NCBI RefSeq assembly: GCF_018614135.1
Contig: NZ_JAGGOW010000088.1
Span: forward strand, 1 to 37,857
Reading direction: 5' to 3'
DNA: 37,857 nucleotides
DNA from: Streptomyces sp. ISL-66
GTDB taxonomy: Bacteria; Actinomycetota; Actinomycetes; Streptomycetales; Streptomycetaceae
The translations under genes and the position numbers were made by a program. Shown here piece by piece: positions 37,325 to 37,857 of this stretch (position 1 is the stretch's first letter; every line of letters starts with the position of its first letter). Below the pieces are notes generated by a model. That model did not search any database. It was not told the origin of the DNA and saw nothing but the letters and a program-made list of their open reading frames with translations.

Positions 37325-37855
37325 TCAGCCCGCCCCCGACAGCGGCTCGGCCCCCGGCGGGCCGGCCCCGAGCGGCTGCGCCGCCAAGAGCTCCGCCGCC
37401 AGCACCTCCTCGGCCTGCGCCGCCGTGCGCCACTGCTCCGCCCGCACCCAGGCCCGCTTCAGGTGCAGGTGCACGTCCGCCTCCCAGGTGAAGCCCATCC
37501 CGCCGTGCACCTGCAGGCAGTCCCGGGCGTTGCGCACCGCGGCCCCGTCGGCCAGCAGCTTCGCCCCCGCCACCTCGCCCGGATCACCCGTCACCGCGGC
37601 CGCGTAGACCGCCGTACGGGCCACCTCGGCCCGCACCAGCATCTGCGCGCACAGGTGCTTGACCGCCTGGAACGCCCCGATCGGCTGCCCGAACTGCTCG
37701 CGCTCCTTGGCGTGGCGCACCGCCAGCTCCACCGTGCGCAGCGCGCTGCCGAGCTGGAGCGCCGCCGTCAGCAGCGCGCCCTCGTCGCGGTACGCGTCGG
37801 CCGCGGCGTACGCGGCCGACAAGGCGGCCACGTCCGCCGCGGCGGACGCGGCCGC
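37325..37855 (-). CDS. Acyl-CoA dehydrogenase family protein, C-terminal part only
   Basis: The visible 176 residues form the C-terminal helical domain: LRTVELAVRHAKEREQFGQPIGAFQAVKH, and the signature LQVHGGMGFTWEADVHLHLKRAW. This is the same HGGxGFTWE class as the protein at 3639 and again a possible partner of a GGSDEIQ-class subunit. The part towards the right edge is Ala-rich (ASAAADVAALSAAYAAADAY). The start lies beyond the window. The tail after the domain is Ala/Gly/Pro-rich. Its operon is unknown. Confidence 0.87.
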   Translation of the reverse strand, partial: AAASAAADVAALSAAYAAADAYRDEGALLTAALQLGSALRTVELAVRHAKEREQFGQPIGAFQAVKHLCAQMLVRAEVARTAVYAAAVTGDPGEVAGAKLLADGAAVRNARDCLQVHGGMGFTWEADVHLHLKRAWVRAEQWRTAAQAEEVLAAELLAAQPLGAGPPGAEPLSGAG

Positions 37856-37857
37856 CG

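Noticed and set aside
37033..37491. Plus-strand frame in the region before the acyl-CoA dehydrogenase fragment
   Set aside because: Pro/Ala/Arg shadow composition and antisense to the dehydrogenase end.

Overview
The window is high-GC DNA (roughly 70% or more by eye) with heavy G/C at third codon positions, GTG and TTG starts, many leaderless promoters and typical actinomycete families (Hanks-type kinase, AfsR-type SARP regulator, GlxA-like AraC regulator, F420-type DDN reductase, RsbW-like ATPase, secreted RHS protein). It reads as chromosomal Streptomyces or a close relative. No rRNA, tRNA, CRISPR array or intact insertion sequence was seen.

Layout. 1-2995: end of a Ser/Thr kinase, a two-domain VOC protein and a TetR regulator (tetR1). 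3148-16161: a scattered acyl-CoA degradation set: acyl-CoA dehydrogenase plus DDN-type oxidoreductase, SCP-x-like thiolase, PNPOx-like protein, DUF35/OB-fold protein, flavin monooxygenase, NDP-forming acyl-CoA synthetase plus enoyl-CoA hydratase, a GlxA-like regulator, a membrane protein and a flavin reductase. 16376-23625: a different block, made of a large SARP/NB-ARC/TPR regulator with a His-Gly linker, a convergent 54-residue single-helix peptide, and a tightly overlapping minus-strand operon of FMN reductase, small ORF, ATP-grasp enzyme, 38-residue ORF and second ATP-grasp enzyme. 23867-28220: the acyl-CoA theme resumes with alcohol dehydrogenase, acyl-CoA dehydrogenase, SDR and cyclase. 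28363-34936: a 2106-residue secreted RHS/YD-repeat protein with a hydrophobic 133-residue C-terminal module, followed by a small two-helix membrane protein. 34937-37857: a second TetR regulator coupled to a SnoaL-like protein, an anti-sigma-type ATPase, and the C-terminal end of another acyl-CoA dehydrogenase.

The catabolic genes are tied together by one recurring palindrome, CTGAC-N5-GTCAG. It occurs seven times, in front of each degradation transcription unit: 4967, 5064, 8640, 10319, 10343, 15491 and 27196. At several of these it sits directly on or just after a -10 box. This looks like one TetR-type regulon for activation, ring or side-chain oxidation and thiolysis of an unknown carboxylic acid, possibly isoprenoid or steroid-like. 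No such palindrome was found in the SARP/ATP-grasp block, which separates the two parts of this set.

The two most promising undescribed systems are (i) the ATP-grasp/small-ORF operon at 20146-23625, whose genes are joined by 4-nt ATGA or GTGA overlaps and which resembles a peptide-ligase or RiPP-like locus, and (ii) the RHS protein with a putative membrane-active C-terminal toxin and a candidate two-helix immunity protein. A third theme is expansion of short repeats, mostly with periods that are multiples of three, inside at least seven genes.
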